Assembly: GCA_039028895.1 (NCBI GenBank)
Contig: JBCCHF010000032.1
Span: forward strand, 1-64,000
Reading direction: 5' to 3'
Source: JAHDCJ01 sp039028895
Lineage (GTDB): Bacteria; Bacteroidota; Bacteroidia; Chitinophagales; Saprospiraceae
DNA: 64,000 nucleotides
Positions 44,822 through 52,993 of this stretch are shown piece after piece (the first letter of the stretch is position 1; each line of letters begins with the position of its first letter). Both the position numbers and the translations under genes were made by a program. The notes under the pieces were generated by a model that was not told where the DNA came from, did not search any database, and saw only the letters and a program-made list of their open reading frames with translations.

Positions 44822-44859
44822 AAAAAAGCCTTTCCGAATGTTTCCGGAAAGGCTTTTTT
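44822..44859 (-). terminator. ilv attenuator terminator 1
   Basis: On the minus strand, GCCTTTCCG (44845-44853) pairs with CGGAAAGGC (44828-44836), flanked by A6 and T6 tracts. TTTCCGG of the 5' arm (44844-44850) can alternatively pair perfectly (7 bp) with CCGGAAA at 44881-44887. That segment can in turn pair with the leader-1 coding segment CATTTCCGTAGT (44910-44921). This is the classic 1:2, 2:3, 3:4 arrangement. Confidence 0.88.
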
Positions 44860-44893
44860 ATTTCACGTGATATAAAGACATTTCCGGTAGTGC

Positions 44894-44953
44894 TTAAGTC
44901 ACTACAATTACTACGGAAATGACAATAATTAATATGTTCATTATTTGTTTCAT
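44894..44953 (-). CDS. ilv leader peptide 1
   Basis: The 19-residue ORF encodes MKQIMNILIIVISVVIVVT; 12 residues are Ile, Leu or Val. The ATG lies about 15 nt after the promoter's -7 element, so the 5' UTR is very short. The Ile-Ser-Val-Val codons overlap segment 1 of the attenuator structure, so a ribosome stalled there would free segment 2. The standard gene finder length cut-off would miss it. Confidence 0.88.
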   Translation of the reverse strand: MKQIMNILIIVISVVIVVT

Positions 44954-44967
44954 GCTAAACGAGTCGA

Positions 44968-44998
44968 TAAATATATAGGGAGTTTTTGATGTTGTCAA
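44968..44998 (-). promoter_or_regulatory. ilv operon promoter
   Basis: On the minus strand TTG (44998-44996), 20 nt, TATATTTA (44975-44968). This fits the Bacteroidota spacing TTG-N19-21-TAnnTTTG with one deviation in the last -7 base. The -33 region also reads TTGACA. It lies 14 nt before the leader-1 ATG. Confidence 0.7.
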
Positions 44999-45035
44999 CC
45001 CCTTGCAGCAAATTTTCTGTTTTTCATAATAACTA

Positions 45036-46550
45036 TTACCCGAATTCCAACATTAGGATTTCCTCGATCATTTCCCTTGAATTCGACAATCTTGGGATCT
45101 TGTATTGGAGGCCATTTTTACCTTTGGAGTGCATCCAACGTTCAAAGCCACCTTTTGGTAATTCTACCACCTGCAGTGGTTCAAACATCATATTTCGCTT
45201 ACGGCGTGAATAATAGTCTGAATTAAACTGTTGGAGATTCTTGTCCAGAATACGCGCAAAATCTTCAAGATTGCCTGGTGGTTTTTCAAATTCTACCAAC
45301 CATTGGTAGCCATTCAATTCGCGGCCAACAGGATAGCGTGGCGCAGCTGTATAGTCTTTGATGCTGGCATTAAATGCCTTGCAGGTTTCTGACAATGCTC
45401 GATCTGTATGTTCACTGGTAACGATTTCGCCGAAGAGATTAATAAATTGTCCAATTCTTCCGGTTACGCGAATCCGGAACGGGGATAGCGATGTAAATTT
45501 GACCCGGTCTCCAAGTACATACCGCCACAAACCGCTGTTGGTACTGATAATGATGGCGTATTCTTTATCCAGTTCTACATTTTCTATGCCGCAGGAATCC
45601 GGATTCGGGTCATTGATTTCCTCTACCGGAACAAACTCATAGAAAACTCCATTATCCAATAATAGCAGCATATCATCATCCTGAGATCTGTCCTGAACAG
45701 CAAAAAATCCTTCGGAAGCATTGTAAATATTGCGGTAGTGAATTTGATCGGAAGGCAATAAAGCCTTAAACGTTTCCCGGTAAGGATTGAAGTCCATCCC
45801 TCCGTGTTGGAATAGTGTGAGATTTGGCCACACATCCAGTAAATGGTCCTTGCCTGTTATTTCTAGAACGCGGCGGAAGAGCATCAAAATCCAGGTGGGC
45901 ATTCCGCTAACACTGGTAACTGGTTCCTTAGAGGCCAGGTGAGCAATCTTTTCGATCTTAGCTTCCATATCCGGCATAAGTGCAGTCTTGAAATCAGGTG
46001 TTAAAAACAGGCGGCCAACCGGGATCATTTTATCAATTAATAAGGCTGAAATATCTGCAAAAACAGCATCAGGATAACCTTCTTCAGTTTTGTAGTTCCC
46101 TCCCAGGATAAGGGCCTTGCCTTTGAAAATTTTTGCTTCAGGATGTCGATATCTGAACAGGGTCATCGAGTCTCGGGTTCCCTGGTTATGGCAGGTCTTT
46201 AGGTTGGCTACCGTCACTGGAAGAAACTTGGACTTGGCACCTGAAGTACCTGAAGTTTCTGCAAACCATTTTGCCCTTCCTGGCCACAAAATATGTTTTT
46301 CGCCATGAAGCATTTGTTCGATATAAGGCTTCAGCGAATCGTAAGTCTGAATTGGAACTGCCTTGCGGAATTCATCATAGCTACTGATGGATTTGTAGTT
46401 ATGTTGTTTGCCCCATGCGGTATTGTGAGATTTTCTCAGTAATTGTTGTAGCCAGCGTTCCTGGGTTCTGACAGGATGTTTCATGAATTGCATGATACGT
46501 GGCAAATTGAGTTTTAGCCACCATTGCATTCCAGAATCCACAAGTTTCAT
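45036..46550 (-). CDS. GH3-family acyl-adenylating protein
   Basis: 504 aa. The adenylate-forming fold of the GH3 family has the P-loop-like 'FAETSGTSGAKSKFLPVT' (about residues 113-130), 'NIYNASEGFFAVQD' and 'YEFVPVEEI', the conserved GH3 ATP-binding blocks. Plant members join amino acids to acyl hormones. Bacterial homologs of this size are widespread in Bacteroidota and their substrates are unknown. No membrane segments. It ends just upstream of the ilv promoter and follows uvrA by 96 nt on the same strand. Confidence 0.9.
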   Translation of the reverse strand: MKLVDSGMQWWLKLNLPRIMQFMKHPVRTQERWLQQLLRKSHNTAWGKQHNYKSISSYDEFRKAVPIQTYDSLKPYIEQMLHGEKHILWPGRAKWFAETSGTSGAKSKFLPVTVANLKTCHNQGTRDSMTLFRYRHPEAKIFKGKALILGGNYKTEEGYPDAVFADISALLIDKMIPVGRLFLTPDFKTALMPDMEAKIEKIAHLASKEPVTSVSGMPTWILMLFRRVLEITGKDHLLDVWPNLTLFQHGGMDFNPYRETFKALLPSDQIHYRNIYNASEGFFAVQDRSQDDDMLLLLDNGVFYEFVPVEEINDPNPDSCGIENVELDKEYAIIISTNSGLWRYVLGDRVKFTSLSPFRIRVTGRIGQFINLFGEIVTSEHTDRALSETCKAFNASIKDYTAAPRYPVGRELNGYQWLVEFEKPPGNLEDFARILDKNLQQFNSDYYSRRKRNMMFEPLQVVELPKGGFERWMHSKGKNGLQYKIPRLSNSREMIEEILMLEFG

Positions 46551-46646
46551 AGAGCGAAGGTTTTTGGAAATCGAGAGAAGTTCAACAGTTTTCCAGCTAA
46601 AATTAGGCTTTTTTAATCTTCGGAATCGAAATTTTCGACGAACGTA

Positions 46647-49499
46647 TTATTTCTGGTTGAGTTCCAGTTTCAAAAAGCGACCGGTATGACTTTTTTTGTT
46701 TTTGGCGACCTTTTCGGGTGTACCTGCGCAAACTATGGTACCGCCTCTATGGCCTCCTTCGGGGCCAATATCGATAATGTAGTCGGCTACTTTGATTACA
46801 TCGAGGTTATGCTCAATAATTAACACCGTATTGCCTTTATCAACCAGGATATTGAGCACATTAAGGAGCATTCTAATGTCTTCAAAATGGAGTCCGGTCG
46901 TTGGTTCATCGAGAATGTAAAGAGTATTTCCCGTGTCTTTCTTGGATAACTCTTCCGCCAATTTAACGCGCTGAGCTTCGCCACCAGAAATGGTTGTAGC
47001 CGTTTGTCCTAGGGTAATATAGCCCAAACCGACATCCTTGAGCGTTTTCATTTTGCGATAGATCTTCGGAATGTTTTCGAAGAAATCAGTGGCTTCGCTG
47101 ACGGTCATATCCAATACATCTGATATTGACTTGCCTTTGTACAGCACCTCAAGAGTTTCCCGATTATAGCGTCTGCCTAGACAGGTTTCACAATCGACCT
47201 GGACATCAGGGAGGAAGTTCATTTCAATGACACGCTTGCCAGCCCCATGACAGGTTTCGCAGCGGCCGCCCTTGACATTAAAGGAAAAACGGCCAGGTTT
47301 GTAGCCTCTGATTTTGGCTTCGGGTAAACCAGCAAAAATCGACCGAATATCTGTAAACACCCCGGTATAGGTAGCCGGATTCGACCTTGGTGTTCGACCA
47401 ATTGGTGATTGGTCAATTTCAATGACCTTATCGACATCCTTGATGCCTCTTATTTTCTGGTAGGCCAGTGGATTTTTACGGCTTTTATAAAAATGCTGTC
47501 GCAAGATGGGGTAGAGTGTATCGTTGATCAGGGTCGATTTTCCACTTCCAGAAACCCCGGTGACACAACAGAATGTTCCTAAAGGGATCTTAAGATTAAC
47601 TTTTTTCAGATTATTGCCAGTAGCACCAATCAATTCAAGGAATTTACCATTCCCAGGACGCCTTTCTGAGGGGACCTCTATCTGCTTATGATCATTAAGG
47701 TATTGTGCAGTTATGGTCTCGGCATCTACAAAAGAAGCGGGAACGCCTTGTGCGACCAGTTCGCCCCCATGTTTACCAGCTCCTGGTCCCAGGTCGATCA
47801 GATAATCAGAAGCCAGCATGATTTCTTTGTCATGCTCTACTACCAAAACTGTATTTCCTATATCTGCCAGTTCGCGTAAAGCTTCAATCAATTTTTGGTT
47901 ATCCCGTTGATGCAGACCGATACTCGGTTCGTCAAGGATGTAAGTAATTCCGGTTAACTGTGATCCGATTTGTGTTGCCAACCTGATTCGTTGAGACTCC
48001 CCTCCTGAAAGCGTGCGAGCAGGGCGATTAAGCGCGAGATAGTCTAAGCCGACATTCAGCAAAAAGCCTAACCTGAGTTTGAGTTCTTTAAGGATATCTC
48101 GGCCAATAGCCTTTTGTCGGCTGTTGAGTTTGGGCTCTACTTCTGCTACCCAATTGGCTAAAACGCCAATGTCCATTTCCGCTATTTCGGCGATATTTCT
48201 TTCTCCAACCTTGAAATGAAGAGATTCCTTTTTTAGGCGGTACCCATCGCATTCCGGACAAGTAACAATCGACATAAAGCTTTCGGCCCACCGCCTGATC
48301 TTATCGGAGGTGGAGTCATTATACCAGCGTTTCAGCATATTGACCAGGCCTTCATAAGCGAGGTTATACGAGTAATCCCCTTTTCCGAAATTCATGCTTA
48401 CATCGAGGCTGTCATTCCCACCATATAATATGGTATCCAGGGCTTCTTCAGGAATCTGGCTGATGGGTGTTGAAAGGGTGAATTTGTATTTTTTGGCAAT
48501 GACCCGGAGTTGCTTAAAAGTCATATTGTCGCGAACTTCCCCGAAAGGGGCGATCCCAACCTGATTGATTGATTTTTCCTTATCGGGGATGACAAGATTC
48601 ATGTCCACCTGGTGGATCTTGCCCAAACCTTTACATGACGGACAAGCACCATAAGGAGAATTAAAAGAAAAAGCATTTGGAGAAGGTTCCTCATATGAAA
48701 TGCCAGAATCGGGGCACATCAAATGCTTGCTATAAGGTGCAGTTTCTCCACTTTCGCTATCAAGGATTATGATAAGTCCTTTGCCAAGTTTCAAGGATGT
48801 CTGCAATGATGCTGCCAGCCTGTCTTTTTTCGAGGTTGACACTGAAATCCGGTCAACCACCACCTCTATATCATGTGTTTTATAACGATCGATCTGCATT
48901 CCTGGCGTTATATCAATTATTTCGCCATCAACTCTGACTTTGGTATATCCTTGTTTGCGGATTTGCTCGAATAACTCACGGTAATGGCCTTTACGTGCTC
49001 GGACAAGAGGCGCGAGGAAAACAATTTTCCGGTTATTGAATTTTTCAAAGATTTGTTGGATCATTTGTGCTTCGGAAAAGCGGACCATTTTCTTCCCGGT
49101 AACATAAGAGTAGGCTTCTCCAATTCTTGCAAAAAGCAATCTGAAAAAATCATAGATCTCGGTAACTGTACCTACCGTCGATCTGGGGTTGCGGCTTGTC
49201 GTCTTTTGTTCGATCGAAATGACGGGACTCAGGCCTGTGATCTTTTCGACATCAGGTCTTTCCATTTCACCTATAAACTGGCGGGCATAGGCTGTAAAGG
49301 TTTCCATATAACGCCTTTGACCTTCGGCATAAATGGTGTCGAATGCCAATGAAGACTTCCCACTACCGCTGATACCAGTGATCACCACCATTTGGTTGCG
49401 CGGTATGTTTACATCAAGGTCTTTTAGATTATGTACCCTAGCTCCGATGACTTCGATGTACCCGTGTTCTTCCCCGTTTTGCTTATTCTTTTTACTCAT
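46647..49499 (-). CDS. uvrA: Excinuclease ABC subunit A
   Basis: 950 aa from the ATG at 49499 ('MSKKNKQNGEE'); an upstream in-frame start at 49559 would add 20 poorly conserved residues. UvrA recognises DNA damage in nucleotide-excision repair. Both ATP sites are complete: Walker A 'GISGSGKSSLAFDTIYAEGQ' and 'GVSGSGKSTLINDTLYP', with signature motifs 'LSGGESQRIRLATQIGS' and 'ISGGEAQRVKLAEELSK'. The zinc modules 'CPDSG...CPSCKG', 'CPECDGYR' and 'CETCHGAGK...CETCLGRRY' are present. Full length. Confidence 0.97.
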   Translation of the reverse strand: MSKKNKQNGEEHGYIEVIGARVHNLKDLDVNIPRNQMVVITGISGSGKSSLAFDTIYAEGQRRYMETFTAYARQFIGEMERPDVEKITGLSPVISIEQKTTSRNPRSTVGTVTEIYDFFRLLFARIGEAYSYVTGKKMVRFSEAQMIQQIFEKFNNRKIVFLAPLVRARKGHYRELFEQIRKQGYTKVRVDGEIIDITPGMQIDRYKTHDIEVVVDRISVSTSKKDRLAASLQTSLKLGKGLIIILDSESGETAPYSKHLMCPDSGISYEEPSPNAFSFNSPYGACPSCKGLGKIHQVDMNLVIPDKEKSINQVGIAPFGEVRDNMTFKQLRVIAKKYKFTLSTPISQIPEEALDTILYGGNDSLDVSMNFGKGDYSYNLAYEGLVNMLKRWYNDSTSDKIRRWAESFMSIVTCPECDGYRLKKESLHFKVGERNIAEIAEMDIGVLANWVAEVEPKLNSRQKAIGRDILKELKLRLGFLLNVGLDYLALNRPARTLSGGESQRIRLATQIGSQLTGITYILDEPSIGLHQRDNQKLIEALRELADIGNTVLVVEHDKEIMLASDYLIDLGPGAGKHGGELVAQGVPASFVDAETITAQYLNDHKQIEVPSERRPGNGKFLELIGATGNNLKKVNLKIPLGTFCCVTGVSGSGKSTLINDTLYPILRQHFYKSRKNPLAYQKIRGIKDVDKVIEIDQSPIGRTPRSNPATYTGVFTDIRSIFAGLPEAKIRGYKPGRFSFNVKGGRCETCHGAGKRVIEMNFLPDVQVDCETCLGRRYNRETLEVLYKGKSISDVLDMTVSEATDFFENIPKIYRKMKTLKDVGLGYITLGQTATTISGGEAQRVKLAEELSKKDTGNTLYILDEPTTGLHFEDIRMLLNVLNILVDKGNTVLIIEHNLDVIKVADYIIDIGPEGGHRGGTIVCAGTPEKVAKNKKSHTGRFLKLELNQK

Positions 49500-49902
49500 G
49501 TCTGGATATGTCCTCCGGCCCTGGAATTTCCCCTTTGAACCAAACCGCAAAAATAGCAAAAAGTTTTTGGAAAAAACAGGAAAGTTATCTCCCCTAACCC
49601 TACCTTCAGGAGAGGAACAACAGCGAAATTATGGGGAATTAGCGGTTGAGTGAATTGGAGGAAAACTCAAATTCAAAACCAAGGTCAAATTCAAAGGGAC
49701 GACAGGTGGTGGTCAATTCCCTTCTCCTGCGAAGAGAAGGGTTAGGGTTACGGTGGTGCCAGAAATGTAAAACTTCCGTCCTAATTTTGTTATTTCTCAG
49801 TTTTAACCCTTAATGGCATGACTTTTGGGCAGAATTGAATGCACTTTAATCATTGGGAAAATTGCTCCCGATAACTATATTTGCACCCTAAACCCAATAT
49901 GA
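49500..49902. other. Intergenic region with a degenerate inverted repeat
   Basis: No gene seen. 'CCCCTAACCCTACCTTCAGG' near 49591 and the complementary end near 49719-49752 (complement starts 'AACCCTAACCCTTCTC') form imperfect inverted copies of one CCCTAACCCT...AGGAGA-type repeat about 130 bp apart. The right copy also folds on itself (CTTCTC/GAGAAG). It may be a small non-autonomous or intergenic repeat. The M48-like promoter follows. Confidence 0.45.
49853..49883 (+). promoter_or_regulatory. Promoter of the M48-like lipoprotein pair
   Basis: TTG (49853-49855), 20 nt, TATATTTG (49876-49883). A full match to the Bacteroidota TTG-N20-TAnnTTTG consensus, 19 nt before the start codon of the first lipoprotein gene. 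Confidence 0.7.
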
Positions 49903-50712
49903 ATGCTGAATAATTCTACACCTTACCTTTTACTGTTAGTATGCACTCTCCTGGTTTTTACCACTCCAGGTTGCGAACAGATTGAACCGCCTGACACCAG
50001 TGAATTTACTTTACAAGACGAAGTGAAGCTTGGACAAGAATTGCAGGAAGCCGTTACTCGCAATAGTGCCGAATATCCTTTGCTTGATGAAAATAATTAT
50101 GCCAATTTGTATGCCTATGCCAATGGCTTGTTGGACGAGTTAATACAAACTGGAAATATTGAGCATATCAATAATGGTTTTGACTGGTCTGTTAAGATCA
50201 TTCAGGATGATGCTTCTGAAAGCGCCTTTACCTTACCAGGCGGACCGATTTATATGAGTTCCGGATTATTAAAATATCTGGTTTCTGAGCATGAATTTCT
50301 TGCACTTCTGGCGCATGAAATGGCTTACGCAGACCGTAGCCTGGTCAAAAACTTCCTGGCAGATGAATTTGGTCTGACTGTATTACTTGATGTTTCTTTA
50401 GGGAGTAATCCTGAAATAGCGGATACTCTTCTTGATCTCATAGCTAACAGTACATATCCAAAGGCTATTACAAAGCAAGCTGATGAATATTCCGTTGCTC
50501 TTGTTTGTCATACAGACTATCTCCCAGATGGACTTTTGGATATTCTTGAAAGGGCACAAAGTATGCCTTCTCTCAATTTGGATTGGCTCAATAAAAGGCC
50601 AGGTGATAACGACAGGCAAGTGAACATTGAGGACCTAATCAGTGATCTAAATTGTTCTGGAGTCAATGAAGGCACCAACAATTACGCTGAGTTCCTTTCG
50701 TTGTTACCTTAA
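49903..50712 (+). CDS. Inactive M48-like lipoprotein (pseudo-protease)
   Basis: 269 aa with a lipoprotein signal ('LLVFTTPGC'). It follows the layout of the neighbouring M48 protease block by block ('LGQELQEAV', 'WSVKIIQDD...AFTLPGGPIYMSSGLLKYL', 'LLAHEMAYADRS'). The zinc motif HExxH reads HEMAY, losing the second His. The region of the third ligand, 'HESEADAYSV' in the neighbour, reads 'ITKQADEYSV' and loses the Glu. It cannot bind zinc in the usual way. The frame is intact and has its own promoter, so it is probably functional as a non-catalytic partner. The next gene follows 21 nt later. Confidence 0.8.
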   Translation: MLNNSTPYLLLLVCTLLVFTTPGCEQIEPPDTSEFTLQDEVKLGQELQEAVTRNSAEYPLLDENNYANLYAYANGLLDELIQTGNIEHINNGFDWSVKIIQDDASESAFTLPGGPIYMSSGLLKYLVSEHEFLALLAHEMAYADRSLVKNFLADEFGLTVLLDVSLGSNPEIADTLLDLIANSTYPKAITKQADEYSVALVCHTDYLPDGLLDILERAQSMPSLNLDWLNKRPGDNDRQVNIEDLISDLNCSGVNEGTNNYAEFLSLLP

Positions 50713-50733
50713 TACAAATTCAATTTCAACATC

Positions 50734-51537
50734 ATGTCAATTGGAAAAGCGCTTACTGCCTTTATGGTATTTGCTGTCTTTATCTCATTCTCCGGTTGTG
50801 ATTCAACATCAGGAGGTTTCGGCGGATTCAACCTATACCCCGTAAGCGAGGATATTAAACTGGGGCTTCAGGTCAGCAAACAAATTGAGTCAGATCCAGC
50901 TCAATTTCCTATACTTCCAGAACAAGGGAACCAGGAAATTTATGCCTATGTCAGGGGTATTCGCGATAAGATCCTTAATTCTGGTCAGGTCAGATTTAAA
51001 GACACTTTCAAATGGGAATTGAAGATCATTGATGACAAAGAAACACTAAATGCCTTTGTAACTCCCGGCGGTTATATATACGTCTACCTTGGCCTTATCA
51101 ACTTTCTTGAATCCGAAGATCAGTTAGCTGGTGTGTTAGGTCATGAAATTGCTCATGCTGATCGAAGGCATTCTACCCGGCAAATGAGTCAAAGCGGATT
51201 AATGGGTACACTAGGTCAAGCAGTTCTTGGCAACGAGTCTGCTGTGCAACAGGTAGTCAACGGGCTGGTAAGTCTCAAGTTTAGTCGTTCACATGAATCT
51301 GAAGCCGATGCCTATTCAGTGAACTACCTCTGTGGTACGGAATATAATGCATCCGGAGCAGCAGGATTCTTCAGAAAGATCGAAAATTCAAGTGGTCGCC
51401 CACCTGAGTTTTTAAGCACTCATCCCAATCCTACAAACCGGGTGGAAAACATTGAAGCAAAAAGTGTTGAATTGAACTGTACAGGTACAACCACCAACCA
51501 GACAGCCTATTCAAGGATCAAGCGCCTTATCAATTAA
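50734..51537 (+). CDS. M48 family metalloprotease lipoprotein
   Basis: 267 aa. The lipoprotein signal is 'FISFSGC'. The peptidase M48 domain has 'AFVTPGGYIYVYLGLINFL', the zinc motif HEIAH in 'LGHEIAHADRRHS', the third ligand Glu in 'SHESEADAYSVNYL', and 'FLSTHPNPTNRVENI' (the conserved THP). It resembles the periplasmic BepA/LoiP group that handles misfolded outer-membrane proteins, anchored to a membrane by its lipid. It is probably co-transcribed with, and duplicated from, the inactive paralog upstream. Confidence 0.92.
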   Translation: MSIGKALTAFMVFAVFISFSGCDSTSGGFGGFNLYPVSEDIKLGLQVSKQIESDPAQFPILPEQGNQEIYAYVRGIRDKILNSGQVRFKDTFKWELKIIDDKETLNAFVTPGGYIYVYLGLINFLESEDQLAGVLGHEIAHADRRHSTRQMSQSGLMGTLGQAVLGNESAVQQVVNGLVSLKFSRSHESEADAYSVNYLCGTEYNASGAAGFFRKIENSSGRPPEFLSTHPNPTNRVENIEAKSVELNCTGTTTNQTAYSRIKRLIN

Positions 51538-51575
51538 AAGCCAACTTATAAAAGTTTGCAGCTAAAGTCTAAATC

Positions 51576-51821
51576 CTACCTGGCGTATTTGTCAAAAACA
51601 CCGTCAATAGTACCCGCCAATTTCCGGTCTTTGTCAGTAACAATATTCCCCGCATCATGGGTATTCAGATGAATGGTTACTGTGTTGTATACATTTTCCC
51701 AGTAAGGGTGATGATTTTGCTTTTCTGCGTGAATGGCTACTTCAGTCATGAATGAAAACGCTTCCGCGAAATCAGCGAATCTGAAGGTTTTCTGAAGCTT
51801 ATTATCTTTTTCTTCCCACAT
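51576..51821 (-). CDS. Pterin-4a-carbinolamine dehydratase
   Basis: 81 aa. A DCoH/PhhB-type fold with the signature 'EKQNHHPYWENVYNTVTIHL' (the paired His and Pro of the active site) and 'DAGNIVTDKDRKLA'. It recycles the pterin cofactor used by aromatic amino-acid hydroxylases; no hydroxylase gene is in the window. Slightly shorter than the usual ~95 aa, but the core is complete. Confidence 0.9.
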   Translation of the reverse strand: MWEEKDNKLQKTFRFADFAEAFSFMTEVAIHAEKQNHHPYWENVYNTVTIHLNTHDAGNIVTDKDRKLAGTIDGVFDKYAR

Positions 51822-51890
51822 GATTTATTCTGGGTTGATGGTTAGATATTAGGAGGAAGGTCAACTTCCAATCGACAATTGTCAACAAAT

Positions 51891-52937
51891 TTAAAGACTC
51901 CAATCGTATGTGTCTAGTTCAAGCACAGCCTGCTTTAGCAACTCAATACTAAAGTAAATATCTTCTTTATGTGCCATTTCAATGACCTGATGAATATGTC
52001 GTGTAGGAATAGAAATTGCCCCGGCAATCGATCCTTTCTGACCCGATCTTTGGATACCGGCAGTATCAGTTCCACCCGCTGGCAAAACCTCAGGCTGCCA
52101 TTTGATATCGTGTTTGTCTGCAATAGATTTCAGGTATCTGACCATACGGTAATCACAAATAGTGGAGCTATCCATTATCTTGATTGCGGTGCCTTGCCCA
52201 AGCGCTGTTATTTGTTCGTGTGCCTTCGAACCGGGAACATCATACGCGATAGTTGTGTCCAGTCCAAATCCGAAATCGGGATCCACTGTTTTTGCAGCAA
52301 GGAAAGCACCTCGAATCCCGACTTCTTCCTGAACGGTAAAGACTCCATGAATATCATATGGTACATCCTGATCCTTTAAACTTCTCAGCATTTCAATGAG
52401 AATGAAAACGGAAACGCGGTTATCGATACTTTTACAATTGACGCAATCACCCATTTCGATCAACTGCCGTTCACGGGTGATCGGGTTGCCGACTTCAATG
52501 AGCTCAATCACTTCTTCTCTTTTCATCCCTGTATCGATGAAAAAATCCTGGATTTTTAAAGGTTTTGAGCGTTCTTCAGCTGTCATCAGGTGTATGGGTT
52601 TGCTGCCCATCACTCCAATAATGTCTTTTCTACCGTGAATGATCACCCTTTGCGCGGTCAAGGTTTTTGGATCAAACCCACCGAGTGTGTGGAACCTGAT
52701 AAAACCTTCTTCATCGATATGGGTTACGATAAATCCAATTTCATCCATATGGGCACCGATCATTACAGTTTTGTCTTGTTGACCTTTTTTCAGAGCAATA
52801 ACATTACCCATAGGATCAACTCTGACCTCATCTACCAGTGGAGTAACTTCGTCAATTACCAATTTGCGAATAGGTTGTTCGAACCCCGGTGCCCCCGGTA
52901 TTTCACAAATGGCTTTAAGTAAAGGGACATTTATCAT
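51891..52937 (-). CDS. M42 family aminopeptidase
   Basis: 348 aa from the ATG at 52937 (the open frame extends to a TTG nine bases earlier). The M42 dinuclear-metal peptidase signatures are 'MIGAHMDEIGFIVTHIDEEG' (first metal His-x-Asp), 'KSIDNRVSVFILIEML' (bridging Asp), 'TVQEEVGIRGA' (catalytic Glu pair), the 'DTTIAYD' Asp and the late 'RHIHQVIEM' His. Typically a cytosolic dodecameric (TET-like) aminopeptidase that trims peptides. Full length. Confidence 0.94.
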   Translation of the reverse strand: MINVPLLKAICEIPGAPGFEQPIRKLVIDEVTPLVDEVRVDPMGNVIALKKGQQDKTVMIGAHMDEIGFIVTHIDEEGFIRFHTLGGFDPKTLTAQRVIIHGRKDIIGVMGSKPIHLMTAEERSKPLKIQDFFIDTGMKREEVIELIEVGNPITRERQLIEMGDCVNCKSIDNRVSVFILIEMLRSLKDQDVPYDIHGVFTVQEEVGIRGAFLAAKTVDPDFGFGLDTTIAYDVPGSKAHEQITALGQGTAIKIMDSSTICDYRMVRYLKSIADKHDIKWQPEVLPAGGTDTAGIQRSGQKGSIAGAISIPTRHIHQVIEMAHKEDIYFSIELLKQAVLELDTYDWSL

Positions 52938-52993
52938 TAACAGCAAAATTAACCAATAATTTGCAGGAGCAAAAAATCGGTATTGGATTAGGA

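Noticed and set aside
44672..44875. Rightward ORF of 67 codons in the ilv leader
   Set aside because: It is the antisense of the two attenuators; its repeats are the terminator arms.
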